64,000 nt of DNA from Iamia majanohamensis (GCF_028532485.1 NZ_CP116942.1:1860001-1924000); one strand, 5' to 3'; numbered from the stretch's first letter, positions 46,777 to 55,773 are shown. Translations and numbers: made by a program. Notes: a model not told the origin generated them from the sequence alone.

Positions 46777-47598
46777 TCAGGTGCCGGGCTGGGGGGTGCC
46801 GGGGGAGGGCTCGGAGGCCGGCTCGGGCAGGGGCTCGCCGGCCAGCTGCTCGGGGGTGGGGGCGGCGGCCTCGGCCGTGCCCAGGCCGAGCTCGGCCTTC
46901 AGCTGCGAGAGGCGGGTCTGGGCCTGGGTGTTCTGGGCGGCCTGCTCGACCTCGAGCATCCGGCCCTCGACGGACTGGCCGGAGAGCTCCGACATGCCCT
47001 TGGCCTTGGCGTAGCGGGCCTCGATCTTGTCCCGCACCTCGTTCATGGTGGGGACGTCCTCGCCCACGGTGGCCGACAGCGAGGCCATGGCCGTGTTCAT
47101 GGACTCCTGCATCTTGGCCTGCTCCAGCTGGCTGAGGAGCTTCTGCTGCTCGGCCAGCTTGCGCTGCAGGAGGACGCCGTTCTGGGACACGGCCGCCTTG
47201 GCCTGGTCCGATGCCTGGGCCGCGCTGAGCGACATGGCCTTCAGGTCCTCGACCTCGGCCTCGACGGTGATGAGCTGGTTGGCGATGGTCTCGGCCGCCC
47301 GCTCGTACTCGGCGGCCTTGGCCTCGTCGCCGCCCTTGCGGGCCTCCTCGGCCATGAGGATCGCCTGGCGGGCGTTGCCGTTGAGCTTCTCCAGCTGCTC
47401 CATCGACCGGTTGAGCCGCATCTCGGTCTGCTTCTGCTGGGCGATGACGTTGGCGGCCTGCTCGGTGAGGGTGCGGTGGTTGCGCTGCGCCTCCTCGATG
47501 GCCTGCTGCAGCTGGACCTTGGGATCGGCCTTCTCGTTGAACTTCTGGTTGCCGCTCGCGGTGAGGTAGGCCCAGAAGCGCCTGAAGAGCTTGATCAT
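46777..47598 (-). CDS. pspA: PspA/IM30-family membrane-stress protein
   Basis: The product has 273 residues, almost entirely coiled coil, as in the PspA/Vipp1 (ESCRT-III-like) superfamily. The amphipathic start MIKLFRRFWAYLTASGNQKFNEKADP is the membrane-binding helix, and QLEQAIEEAQ-like (QLQQAIEEAQRNHRTLTEQAANVIAQQKQTE) follows. The Pro-rich tail is disordered. PspA coats and protects damaged membrane. ATG 47598 is preferred over the in-frame ATG 47610, because TATGCT lies seven bases before 47598 and would overlap the earlier codon. No PspF or PspC gene is adjacent. Confidence 0.92.
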   Translation of the reverse strand: MIKLFRRFWAYLTASGNQKFNEKADPKVQLQQAIEEAQRNHRTLTEQAANVIAQQKQTEMRLNRSMEQLEKLNGNARQAILMAEEARKGGDEAKAAEYERAAETIANQLITVEAEVEDLKAMSLSAAQASDQAKAAVSQNGVLLQRKLAEQQKLLSQLEQAKMQESMNTAMASLSATVGEDVPTMNEVRDKIEARYAKAKGMSELSGQSVEGRMLEVEQAAQNTQAQTRLSQLKAELGLGTAEAAAPTPEQLAGEPLPEPASEPSPGTPQPGT

Positions 47599-47605
47599 GG
47601 GGGCG

Positions 47606-47611
47606 AGCATA
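47606..47611 (-). promoter_or_regulatory. -10 hexamer TATGCT for pspA (leaderless)
   Basis: On the minus strand the hexamer ends seven bases before the ATG at 47598. It is the best match to the TATNNT consensus among the leaderless sites. Confidence 0.55.
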
Positions 47612-47708
47612 CCGATCCGGGCGCGGGCTCTCCGGGGCGGACGGCCCGCAGGGTCTCCCGGGCCGGTCGGGGCGCGGGCCCCCGACCGCCCTCCTCGACC
47701 GGGTGGTG

Positions 47709-49637
47709 TCAGCCCCGACGTCCGAGCGGGCCCGGCAGGCGTCGCCGCAGCCCGGCGTCGTCGGCCACGCCGAGGGCGATGGCCGCGCCCAGGTACACGA
47801 TCCCGCCCACCGGCACCGCGGCGGCCACCCACAGCGGGAGGAGGTCCGGGTCGAGGGCGCTCAGGCCGACCACGGTGCCGGCCACGGCCGCGGCCATGAG
47901 CGCCCCGGCGGCCAGGCAGCCGCCCAGCGTCCGCACGAACCCGCCCAGGTCGAACCCGGGCGGGAGCCGGCGCAGCAGCACGGCGAGGGCCAGGGCCGAG
48001 GCCAGCAGGTAGGCGACGGAGTAGGCCGAGGTGAGCCCGATGAGCCCGAACGGGGCGACGAGCACCACGGCGAAGAGGATGTTGGTGAGGTTCTCGCCGG
48101 AGTTGATCCAGAACGGCCGGCGGGTGTCCTGCACGGCGTAGAAGGCGCGCAGGATGAACAGGTAGACGGAGAACCCGAGCAGGCCGGGGGCGAAGCCGGC
48201 CAGGCTCCGGGCCACGGGGATGGCGTCGTTGAAGGTGCCGCCGGGGCCGAGGGGCGAGGACTCCGGGCCCAGCTGGACCACGAGGGTGGCCAGGGTGAGG
48301 TACCCGACCGACGCGGGGACCATCACTGCGACCAGGAGCCGCAGCCCCTGCAGCAGGCGGTCGTGGAACAGGTCCCACCGCTCCCGCACGAAGGCCCGGG
48401 CCAGGTCGGGCTGGAAGGTGGTCATGAGCGACACGGCGAGCAGCCCGTGCGGGAGCTGGAAGAAGGTGAACGCCACCTGGTAGCTGCGCACCGCGCTCTC
48501 GTCGCCGACGGCGAGCCAGTTGACGGTCTGGGCCGCGACCTGGTTGGCGATCACGTAGCCGAGCGTCCACCCCGACAGCCCCGCGGCCACCCGCACCGCG
48601 GGGTGGCGCAGCGAGGGCCGGAAGCGGAGGCGGAACCCGGCCCGCCACAGGGCGGGCAGCAGCGACAGGGCCATGGCCACGATGCCGGCGGTGGTGCCCA
48701 GGCCGAGCAGCAGCAGCAGGCCCCGGTCGTCGTCGACCTGGGCCAGGGTGAGGTCGCCCTCGGTCGTCAGGGTGGCGCCGACCAGGACGCCGACGACGAT
48801 GACGTTGTTGAGCACCGGCGCCCACGCCGCTGCGAAGAACCGGCGCCGGGCGTTGAGCAGGGCGGAGCCGAGGGCCATCACCCCGTAGAAGAAGATCTGG
48901 GGGACGAAGAGGAGGGCCAGGCCGATGCCCACCCGCCGGAACTGGGCCGCGTCCACGTCGGGGTCGACGTTCTGGGTGTAGAGGAGCATGAGGGCGGGCG
49001 AGACCACCAGCCCGACCAGGGTGAGCACGGCGAGGGCGACGAGGGTCACCGACACCACCGCGTCGGTGGCGGCCCGGTCCCGCTTCTGGAGGTGCTCGGT
49101 GAAGAGGGGGACGAGGGTGGCGGTGAGGATCCCGCCCAGGATCAGCTCGTAGACGATGTTGGGGGTGTTGTTGGCCAGCAGGTAGTCGTCGGCCAGGGCG
49201 CCCGTGAGGCCGAACACGGCGAGGAGCCGGGCCACCCCCGTGACCCGCGACAGCGCCGTGCCCGTGGCCACGACGATGTTGTCCTTGAGCAGGCGCCGAC
49301 CGCCCGACGGGCGGTCCTCGTCGGTGTCCGCCCCGCCCGGCTCCGGCCCCCGGGTGCCGGAGCCGGCCTCGGTGGCCCCCGTCGACCCGTCGTCGGCGTC
49401 GTCGGGGGCCTCGTCGACGGCTGGCAGATCGGCCGGGGTGAGCAGGGCGACCTCGCCGGTCTCGCCCACCGCGGCCGACTCGTTGGCTGCGGTCAGCGCG
49501 GTGGTCCGCTGGCGCGCCGCGACCGACGCCCCGAGGCGGGCCACGTCCCCCAGCACGTCGTCCCAGCGGGGGCGGCCGTGGCGGTCCAGCGGAGGCTGCG
49601 ACCGCAGCAGCCCGGGGCCGTGGTCGTCGTCGCTCAC
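47709..49637 (-). CDS. murJ: MurJ/MviN lipid II flippase
   Basis: The product has 642 residues with fourteen membrane segments. The MATE-like core starts near residue 115 (SRVTGVARLLAVFGLTGALADDYLLANNTPNIVYELILGGILTATLVPLF, with the MurJ Arg and NxPN motif). An additional 110-residue acidic, disordered cytoplasmic N-terminus is present. MurJ moves lipid II across the membrane for wall synthesis. The GTG overlaps the stop of a short upstream gene (GTGA). It is the last gene of the operon starting at 53503. Confidence 0.94.
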   Translation of the reverse strand: MSDDDHGPGLLRSQPPLDRHGRPRWDDVLGDVARLGASVAARQRTTALTAANESAAVGETGEVALLTPADLPAVDEAPDDADDGSTGATEAGSGTRGPEPGGADTDEDRPSGGRRLLKDNIVVATGTALSRVTGVARLLAVFGLTGALADDYLLANNTPNIVYELILGGILTATLVPLFTEHLQKRDRAATDAVVSVTLVALAVLTLVGLVVSPALMLLYTQNVDPDVDAAQFRRVGIGLALLFVPQIFFYGVMALGSALLNARRRFFAAAWAPVLNNVIVVGVLVGATLTTEGDLTLAQVDDDRGLLLLLGLGTTAGIVAMALSLLPALWRAGFRLRFRPSLRHPAVRVAAGLSGWTLGYVIANQVAAQTVNWLAVGDESAVRSYQVAFTFFQLPHGLLAVSLMTTFQPDLARAFVRERWDLFHDRLLQGLRLLVAVMVPASVGYLTLATLVVQLGPESSPLGPGGTFNDAIPVARSLAGFAPGLLGFSVYLFILRAFYAVQDTRRPFWINSGENLTNILFAVVLVAPFGLIGLTSAYSVAYLLASALALAVLLRRLPPGFDLGGFVRTLGGCLAAGALMAAAVAGTVVGLSALDPDLLPLWVAAAVPVGGIVYLGAAIALGVADDAGLRRRLPGPLGRRG

Positions 49638-49858
49638 GGCCGGACCTCCCCGACGACGAGGCGTCCACCGGGTGCCGGGAGGCGCAGCGGACCGGTCCCC
49701 GGTGGGCGCTGGGTGGCCGGCGAGGGCCCCGACGGCGAGGCTGGGACCACCGGCGACGCCGGTCGCCCACCTCGGCGAGACGGCAGGTCAGCAGCGGTCG
49801 GCGCGGCCTCCCGGCCCACGGTGGTCGCGCCGGTCGAGGGGAGGAGCGGGTCGCTCAC
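49634..49858 (-). CDS. Small Pro-rich hypothetical protein wedged between two coupled genes
   Basis: This gene of 74 codons starts with GTG at 49858, which overlaps the stop of the upstream gene (GTGA). It ends in a TGA that overlaps the GTG of murJ, again GTGA. Both junctions have the same 4-base geometry used throughout the window. The product (MSDPLLPSTGATTVG..., rich in Pro, Gly, Ala and Arg) has no recognised domain or membrane segment. Without it, a 217-base hole would break an otherwise gapless operon. A real but low-complexity gene is likely; an in-frame relic of the MurJ N-terminal extension is an alternative. Confidence 0.55.
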   Translation of the reverse strand: MSDPLLPSTGATTVGREAAPTAADLPSRRGGRPASPVVPASPSGPSPATQRPPGTGPLRLPAPGGRLVVGEVRP

Positions 49859-50682
49859 GAGGGCGGCGCAGGGGATGCGCCGCCGCCCGGGGTGCCCGGG
49901 TCGGGCGCCGCCGCCGGGCGGCCCGCCGCGCCCACCTCGTCGAGGGCCTGGCGGAGGGCCTCCATCTCGGTGACCAGGCCCTCCACGTCGCCGTCGACCG
50001 AGCGGGCCGACGACGTGCCGGCCCCGCTGGAGAGCTCGATGGCCCGGGTCACCGTCTCGTCCAGCCGGGCGTCGAGCAGCCGGAGCCGGTCGACGGCGTC
50101 GTTGATGACGGCCTCCATCCGCTCGGCGCTGGCGACCTGGGCCCGGAGGGCCTCGGCCGTCTGCTCCAGGCGGCTGCCGGCGGCCCAGGGCTCGTCGGCC
50201 TGGTCCTCGACCTGGGCCAGCTCCCGCCGCACCCCCTCGAGGTCGATGCGGCGCCGGGCCCCGACGAGGGTGTTGCCCTGCTGGGAGATGCGCCAGATCT
50301 CGTCGACGCCGTCGTCGAGGCGGGTGGCGATCCGGCCCAGGTGGTCCCGCAGCGGGCCCTTGTCCATGGAGGCGACGGCGGCGTCGAAGCGACGACGGGA
50401 GTCGAGGGCGTCGGAGACGAAGCGGCGCCACGGCTCCTGCACGCCGAAGGGGTCGGGGTTCACCCGCCGCTCGTTGCGGGGCACGGCCCAGAGCACCTTG
50501 CCGCCGTAGGCGGCCGCCCCGGCCACGGCCCCGGCGACGAGGCCCAGGGGCAGGGCCACCGGGGCGGTGGCGACGAGGGTGACCGCAGCGGCGGCCCCGG
50601 CCAGGAGGATGGAGCTGGGCGCGGTGACGGCCCGGGCCACCGGCGGCGACCAGAAGCGGTCGCGGAAGCTGAGCCGGGCCAC
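49855..50682 (-). CDS. Hypothetical membrane protein with coiled coil
   Basis: The product has 275 residues. Two membrane segments lie at about residues 22-62 (SILLAGAAAAVTLVATAPVALPLGLVAGAVAGAAAYGG), followed by a long helical/coiled region (residues about 85-235, with RRIDLEGVRRELAQVEDQ and EALRAQVASAERMEAVINDAVDRL). The Pro/Ala tail is disordered. I do not recognise a named family. It starts five bases after the VWA lipoprotein gene, so the two are probably made together. Confidence 0.78.
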   Translation of the reverse strand: MARLSFRDRFWSPPVARAVTAPSSILLAGAAAAVTLVATAPVALPLGLVAGAVAGAAAYGGKVLWAVPRNERRVNPDPFGVQEPWRRFVSDALDSRRRFDAAVASMDKGPLRDHLGRIATRLDDGVDEIWRISQQGNTLVGARRRIDLEGVRRELAQVEDQADEPWAAGSRLEQTAEALRAQVASAERMEAVINDAVDRLRLLDARLDETVTRAIELSSGAGTSSARSVDGDVEGLVTEMEALRQALDEVGAAGRPAAAPDPGTPGGGASPAPPS

Positions 50683-50687
50683 GGCGC

Positions 50688-52511
50688 CTAGAAGTTGCTC
50701 ACCACGGCGGTGAACACCTTGGTGATGGACTCGGGGTCGCTGGCGTCGTAGGCGGTGGAGTTGGTGGCCTCGGCGATCTGGTTCAGCACCTCGAGGTCGG
50801 CGTCGGCGCCGTAGGCGATGGGGAACACCCGCACCGGCGTGGCCAGCTCGCCTGTCGTCGACCGGCCCAGGTCCGACAGCAGCTGCTCGAGCTGCTCCTC
50901 GTCGTCCTCGGTGCTGCCGTCCTCGTTACGGCCGTCGGTGAGGACCACCACGGCGTTGATGCGGGCCGGGTCGTAGGCCTCGATGGCGTCGGTGAAGGAG
51001 TCCTGGGTGACCTCGTAGAGCGGGGTGCCGGCGCGCGGGAACTGGGCGTCGATCTCGGCCCGCAGCTCCTCGCGGGTGTCGCCGATCCGCCCCGGCGGCA
51101 CGACGTCGACGTACGCGGCCTGCTCGTCGGGTCCGAGGCCGGTGGTGAAGATGCGCAGGCCGACCTCGTCGTCGTCCTTGAACTCCTCGAGGGCCTCGAT
51201 GGCCGCCTGCTTGGCCAGCTCCAGCTTGGTGCCGCCGCCCTCGACGGGGTCGCCCATGGAGCCCGACACGTCGAGGGCGATGGTGACCCGGGCGCTCTTG
51301 CGCTGCTCGGACCAGTTGTCGAGCAGCTGCACCATCACGTCGGGGTCCGGCACCTCGAGCAGCGTCGAGGGCTGGGTGGGGTCGACGTTGTTGGTCTCGT
51401 CGATGGGGGCGTCGACGGCGACGTCGGGGTTCCCGGGCCGGAAGCCGAACTCCAGCACCTCCTGCTGGTTGGCCGGGTCCTTGATGTGGTCCTCGAAGGC
51501 CTCGGCCGCCTCCCGCTCCTCGTCGGACACCCACTCGGCGTCGAGGACGATGTAGGGGTTGTCGGAGTAGATCGTCCCCTCCTCCGGGTAGATCGCCACG
51601 AGGGGGATCTCCGGGGGCTCGGGGCGCTCGCCGGCCTCGAGGTTCCCGTCCGGGTTGCCCTGGTTGTAGTCGACGACCGACTTCTCCTCGACGGCCGCGG
51701 CCGACACGTAGGTGAGCGACGTGCCCCGCTGGTCGGTGCGGTACCAGTTGTTGAGGAAGGTGAGGGTGGTGTCGCCGTAGTGGACCACGGAGGACTCGAT
51801 GGCCTCGGCCTCGGCCGCCACCTCCGGGTTCGCCAGGTCCTCTCGCGACAGGCCCTCGGTCTTGCCGGTGGAGGAGTAGGCCTGGGCGATGAGGGCGGAG
51901 AGGCCGCTGGTGGAGAAGTTGGGGTTGGTCTTGCCCAGGCGGAACGGACCCCACTCGGGGTGCCCGTAGGCGGCCCAGCCCTCGGGGTCGCGGGAGAGCT
52001 GGAGGATGTCGGTCCAGCCGATGGGCTCCTCCGGGTAGCCGAGGGCGTCGGCCATGGGCTCGGGCATGGCGATGACCAGCGGCGTCTGCATGAAGGGCTC
52101 GGCGTCGCCCACGATGGGCGCCTGGCCGTCGTCCTCGAGGCGCTGGTTGACCACGGCTCCCCAGGTCGAGGCGGCGGGCGACCAGACCACCGGGCGGGGC
52201 CCCTCGACCTGCTCGTCCCAGCCCTCGGCGAGCAGGTCGGCGGCGGCGCCCGAGGCCTTGGTCTGGGGGCGGGCGAAGGCGCACCGTCCCCCGTCCAGGT
52301 CCGAGGCCTCGGAGCTGTTGAACTCCTGGGCCAGCTGGGTCATGAGGGCGGCCTTCTCGGACGAGACGGCCAGGTCGACGACGATGCAGTCGCCGGGGTC
52401 GCCCAGCGGGTTGCCCTCCTCGGCCACCTCGTCGGAGCCGCCCCCGTTGCTGCACGAGGCCACCACGGTCGCAGCCACCACCAGCAGGGCGGCCAGTCGG
52501 GGGGTCCTCAT
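50688..52511 (-). CDS. Lipoprotein with substrate-binding-like and VWA domains
   Basis: The product has 607 residues. A signal peptide ends in a lipobox (VVASC). Residues about 40-360 resemble a type-2 periplasmic substrate-binding protein (FNSSEASDLDGGRC, VVWSPAASTWGAVVNQRL, PIGWTDILQLSRDPEGW, SYDxPYIVLDAEWVS-like segments). A VWA domain follows, with an intact MIDAS DVSGSMG near residue 414, plus the matching Thr and Asp motifs (GTPLYEVT, VLTDGRNE). It should bind a ligand and a divalent metal on the outer face of the membrane. The ATG overlaps the upstream stop (ATGA). Confidence 0.87.
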   Translation of the reverse strand: MRTPRLAALLVVAATVVASCSNGGGSDEVAEEGNPLGDPGDCIVVDLAVSSEKAALMTQLAQEFNSSEASDLDGGRCAFARPQTKASGAAADLLAEGWDEQVEGPRPVVWSPAASTWGAVVNQRLEDDGQAPIVGDAEPFMQTPLVIAMPEPMADALGYPEEPIGWTDILQLSRDPEGWAAYGHPEWGPFRLGKTNPNFSTSGLSALIAQAYSSTGKTEGLSREDLANPEVAAEAEAIESSVVHYGDTTLTFLNNWYRTDQRGTSLTYVSAAAVEEKSVVDYNQGNPDGNLEAGERPEPPEIPLVAIYPEEGTIYSDNPYIVLDAEWVSDEEREAAEAFEDHIKDPANQQEVLEFGFRPGNPDVAVDAPIDETNNVDPTQPSTLLEVPDPDVMVQLLDNWSEQRKSARVTIALDVSGSMGDPVEGGGTKLELAKQAAIEALEEFKDDDEVGLRIFTTGLGPDEQAAYVDVVPPGRIGDTREELRAEIDAQFPRAGTPLYEVTQDSFTDAIEAYDPARINAVVVLTDGRNEDGSTEDDEEQLEQLLSDLGRSTTGELATPVRVFPIAYGADADLEVLNQIAEATNSTAYDASDPESITKVFTAVVSNF

Positions 52512-53503
52512 CGGGTGAACTCCTCGTCGAGGCGGTAGAGCAGGTCGGGCGCCGGGAGCCCCGTGGTGCGGGCCGCGTCGCCCGACCACCCGGCCTCGGC
52601 CAGCCCGTCGGTGACAGTCTGGCCCGTCACCTGGCCCCGCAGGCGGTCGAGGGCCCCGGGTCCGTCCGGCCCCAGCGGGGCCAGGACGACGCCGAAGGTC
52701 GCAGTCGGGTCGGATGCCGGAGCCGAGATGGGAAGGACCTGGAGGCCGCGCGACCGACCCCCTGCGGTGCCGGCTGCGTCGACGGCCAGACCCTCGATGG
52801 TCACGAGGGCGTCGTAGCGACCCGGCTGCGTCACGATCGCGGTGGCCTCCTCGGCGAGGGTGCCGGTGTCTGCGCTGTCGAGGAGGTCGTCGAGCAGGGT
52901 CCCGACGTCGGTTCCGTCGATGTCGTCGATGCCGACGTCGGTGCTCTCGACCAACCCGGCGGCGGCGGCGCCGAGCACCAGGGGACCGGACGCGCTGGCC
53001 AAGGTGGGGACGCCGACCCGGGCGAGGCCGTCGGCGGCGCTGCCGGCCACGCACTGCCATCCAGCCAGCTGCTCCTCGCCGCAGAGCATCGGATCGGCGC
53101 TGAGGACGGCGAGGGCCGACGAGGCCAGTGGGACCGGGTCGCCCTCGTCGGCGATCGGGGGGAGCTGGTCCTCGTCCCGCGCCACGTCGAGGATCTGGGG
53201 CCAGGGATCGAGGGTCGCCCAGGCGTCGTAGGGGGCGGTGACCTCCGCCATCTCGGCCAGGGCCTCATCGGCGGTGGCCACCTCGACCGATCCGACGCCG
53301 TCGAGGGCGCCCAGCGCCTCGCATGCAGCATCGCCCAGGTCCGCGTCACACAGCAGGCGCACCGGGGCGTCGGACCCCCCGCCACCCTCGGTGTCGTCGG
53401 ACCCCCCGTCGTCGCCCGCGAGCGCGCTGCGCAGCACCAGGGCGCCGGCCACCAGGGCGACCGCAGCGAGGACGGCGAGCAGCCGCGCCAGCCGGGGGGG
53501 CAT
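52508..53503 (-). CDS. Exported substrate-binding-like protein, first gene of the envelope operon
   Basis: The product has 331 residues. An N-terminal membrane anchor (LARLLAVLAAVALVAGALVL) and a Gly/Asp linker lead to an exported domain. Its pattern is like that of the substrate-binding part of the next gene (SVEVATADEALAEM, PYDAWATLDPWPQILDVARD, and a short Cys pair CGEEQLAGWQC). It may be a shortened paralogue that lacks the VWA domain. The ATG at 53503 has TACCGT eight bases upstream. Function unknown. Confidence 0.78.
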   Translation of the reverse strand: MPPRLARLLAVLAAVALVAGALVLRSALAGDDGGSDDTEGGGGSDAPVRLLCDADLGDAACEALGALDGVGSVEVATADEALAEMAEVTAPYDAWATLDPWPQILDVARDEDQLPPIADEGDPVPLASSALAVLSADPMLCGEEQLAGWQCVAGSAADGLARVGVPTLASASGPLVLGAAAAGLVESTDVGIDDIDGTDVGTLLDDLLDSADTGTLAEEATAIVTQPGRYDALVTIEGLAVDAAGTAGGRSRGLQVLPISAPASDPTATFGVVLAPLGPDGPGALDRLRGQVTGQTVTDGLAEAGWSGDAARTTGLPAPDLLYRLDEEFTR

Positions 53504-53511
53504 GGCGCCCG

Positions 53512-53517
53512 ACGGTA
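53512..53517 (-). promoter_or_regulatory. -10 hexamer TACCGT for the envelope operon (leaderless)
   Basis: On the minus strand the hexamer ends eight bases before the ATG at 53503. Confidence 0.5.
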
Positions 53518-53553
53518 GTGCTCCGCCCCCTCACCCCCGGCCCCTCACCCCCC

Positions 53554-53664
53554 GAACGTTGAGCACATGTGCGTCACCCACGGCGACATGTGCTCAACGT
53601 TCCTCAGCGGATCCCGGACGTTGAGCACATCTGCGCCACATGCGGCGACAAGTGCTCGAGGTTC
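53554..53664. repeat. Palindrome pair, family C (GAACGTTGAGCACATGT ... )
   Basis: The first unit (53554-53602, 49 bp) has perfect 17-bp inverted arms and a 15-base centre. The second (53616-53664, 49 bp) is a diverged copy with several arm mismatches. They fill the gap between the envelope-operon promoter and the end of the CbxX-like gene. Confidence 0.88.
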
Positions 53665-53673
53665 GGGGGGCGG

Positions 53674-55128
53674 TCAGGTGGGGGAGGGGGGCTGCGGCGG
53701 CGGGGTGCGGCGGATGGCGGAGTCGGCGCTCTCGTCGAGGTCGGGGATGTCCGCGGCCACGAGGGTGGTGAGGTCCTCGTCGGAGAGCTCCTCCACGTCG
53801 ACCACCCGGCTGGCGTGGCGGGCCACCGCGGCCTCGAAGAGGTTCCGCGCCACCCGGCCGTTGCCGAAGCCCCGGTCGCGGTGCTGGGCGTCGAACCAGG
53901 CCCGCAGCTTGTCCTCGGCCCCCTCGTCGCAGCGGTAGCCGTTGCGCTCGCCGAGCGACGAGAAGATGGCCACCAGCTCGTCGGTGGTGTAGTCGTCGAA
54001 CACGATGGTCTTGGGGAAGCGCGACCGCAGCCCGGGGTTGGCCCCGATGAGCTCGCCCATCTCCTCGGGGTAGCCGGCGACGACCACGACGACCCGGTCG
54101 CGGCGGTCCTCGATCAGCTTCACCAGGGTGTCGATCGCCTCCCGCCCGAAGTCGTTGCCGCCCCCGCGCACCAGCGCGTAGGCCTCGTCGATGAGCAAGA
54201 GGCCCTCGTCGGCCCGGTCGAAGACCTCGACCACCTTGGTGGCCGTCTGGCCCACGAACCCGGCGACCAGGTCACTGCGGTCCGCCTCGACCAGGTGGCC
54301 CCGCTCGACCACCCCCAGGGTCCGGTAGATCTGCGCCAGCAGGCGGGCCACGGTGGTCTTGCCCGTGCCGGGGTTGCCGGCGAAGACGAGGTGCCGGCTC
54401 TGCTCGACCACCGGCAGGTCGCGCTCCTGGCGCAGGTTCTGGACCCGGATGAGGTCGGTCACCAGGCGCACCTCGGCCTTGACCCCCTCGAGGCCGATGA
54501 GGTCGTCGAGCTCGGCCATGAGCTCGTCGAGGGGGCGGGGCGGGCCCAGGTCGTCCTGCGCCGGGGGCCCGCCGGCCTCCTCGCCGCCGAGGGTGGCCGG
54601 GTCGGGGACGCCGGCGGCGTCGCCCTCGGCCCCGGCCGCGGCGCCGGCCCGGGCCATGGTGGCCCGGAAGCGCTCGATGGCCCGCAGCTCGGTCTCGGTC
54701 GTGTACGGGTCGAGGGCGGCCACCGCGAAGGCGATGGCCACGGCACGGTCGTGGTAGGTGCGGGCGTGGCCGGTGCCGTGGCGGCGGTCGTAGCGGGCCA
54801 GGAGGTCGAGCAGGGTCGACGGGGTGTCGAGCCAGGTGCGCCGGCCGGTGACCAGCCCGGCCCGGCGCAGGTCGTCGGGGGTCGCCTTCAGCAGGTCGCC
54901 GCCCAGGCGGGGGGCGAAGATCACCAGCAGCGACCACAGCTCGGCGTCGGTGTGGACCTCGTCGCAGTCGACGAAGGCGGCGGCCAGGTTGAACGCCTCC
55001 CGCGTGACGTCCTCGGCCAGGGCGGCGCGGTCGACGCCCTCGACCGTGCCGGCCAGCGACTGGACGATGGGGGTGAGCGACGCCTCGAAGGCCTCGGTCG
55101 CGCTCTCCAGGCCCGGATCGGCGATCAC
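53674..55128 (-). CDS. CbxX/CfqX-type AAA+ ATPase
   Basis: The product has 484 residues. The N-terminal 200 residues are helical with no named domain. The C-terminal AAA+ module has Walker A GNPGTGKT (251-258), Walker B LLLIDEAY (310-317), and VVVVAGYPEEM and GLRSRFPKTIVFDDY, which mark the CbxX/CfqX subfamily (also found in EccA of type VII secretion and in Rubisco activases). No Rubisco or ESX genes are near, so the client is unknown. The GTG overlaps the stop of the acetyltransferase gene (GTGA). Confidence 0.88.
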   Translation of the reverse strand: MIADPGLESATEAFEASLTPIVQSLAGTVEGVDRAALAEDVTREAFNLAAAFVDCDEVHTDAELWSLLVIFAPRLGGDLLKATPDDLRRAGLVTGRRTWLDTPSTLLDLLARYDRRHGTGHARTYHDRAVAIAFAVAALDPYTTETELRAIERFRATMARAGAAAGAEGDAAGVPDPATLGGEEAGGPPAQDDLGPPRPLDELMAELDDLIGLEGVKAEVRLVTDLIRVQNLRQERDLPVVEQSRHLVFAGNPGTGKTTVARLLAQIYRTLGVVERGHLVEADRSDLVAGFVGQTATKVVEVFDRADEGLLLIDEAYALVRGGGNDFGREAIDTLVKLIEDRRDRVVVVVAGYPEEMGELIGANPGLRSRFPKTIVFDDYTTDELVAIFSSLGERNGYRCDEGAEDKLRAWFDAQHRDRGFGNGRVARNLFEAAVARHASRVVDVEELSDEDLTTLVAADIPDLDESADSAIRRTPPPQPPSPT

Positions 55129-55730
55129 GGGTCCTCCGGGGGGCGGGCGTCGCGCCACATGAGGGCCACCGGGGGCGACCCGCCGGGGCGGAGCTCGTCG
55201 GTGACCCGGAAGCCGTGGCGCTCGTAGAACGGCACGTTCTCCGGGTTCGACGACTCCAGGTACGCGCCGGTGCCGTCCTGGTCGCAGCGGGCCAGCACCG
55301 GGCCGAGGACGGCGAAGGCCACCCCCTGGTGGCGGTGGTCGGGGTGGGTGCCGAGCACGGCCAGGTACCAGTGGTCGGCCTTGGGGTGGGCGGCCTCGAT
55401 GGCCCGGAGCAGGCCCACCCCCCGACGGGCGCCGGCGATGCCGACCAGGGCGAGCATGGAGGGGGCGGCCGCGAGCAGGCCGAGCGACGAGGGCCGCCAC
55501 AGGCCCGGCGGGGCCCAGAGGGCCGCGCCGGCCCGGTCGTCGGTGGTGTAGGTGTGGCCCTGCTTGGTCCGGCTGGCGACCTCGTGGGCGAACATGGCCG
55601 GCGCCCGGCGCCACCAGCGGTCGCCGTCGGGGATGAGCCACCGCCACAGCGGGTCCACCGCGAAGGCCGCGGTGAGGGCGTCGGCGAGGGTGCGGGTGTC
55701 GGACGGGGTGGCGTGGCGGGCCGAGGCCAT
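55125..55730 (-). CDS. GNAT-family N-acetyltransferase
   Basis: The product has 201 residues. The acetyl-CoA-binding part has LAVLGTHPDHRHQGVAFAVLGPVLARCDQ (motif A, with a partial Q/RxxGxG/A as HQGVAF) and YLESSNPENVPFYERHGFRV (motif B), as in the actinobacterial GNATs acting on small molecules. The ATG at 55730 is chosen; a GTG at 55748 would add six residues. The IS element is inserted 40 bases upstream of the start and may have displaced its promoter. Substrate unknown. Confidence 0.87.
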   Translation of the reverse strand: MASARHATPSDTRTLADALTAAFAVDPLWRWLIPDGDRWWRRAPAMFAHEVASRTKQGHTYTTDDRAGAALWAPPGLWRPSSLGLLAAAPSMLALVGIAGARRGVGLLRAIEAAHPKADHWYLAVLGTHPDHRHQGVAFAVLGPVLARCDQDGTGAYLESSNPENVPFYERHGFRVTDELRPGGSPPVALMWRDARPPEDP

Positions 55731-55773
55731 GGCCGCAGTCTGCCCCACGACCTGGCGCCGCCACGAGGAACGT

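Noticed and set aside
53674-55128. A Rubisco activase or type VII secretion EccA
   Set aside because: The CbxX-type AAA+ core fits both, but no Rubisco, EccB-E or WXG100 genes are in the window, so only the ATPase family is stated.
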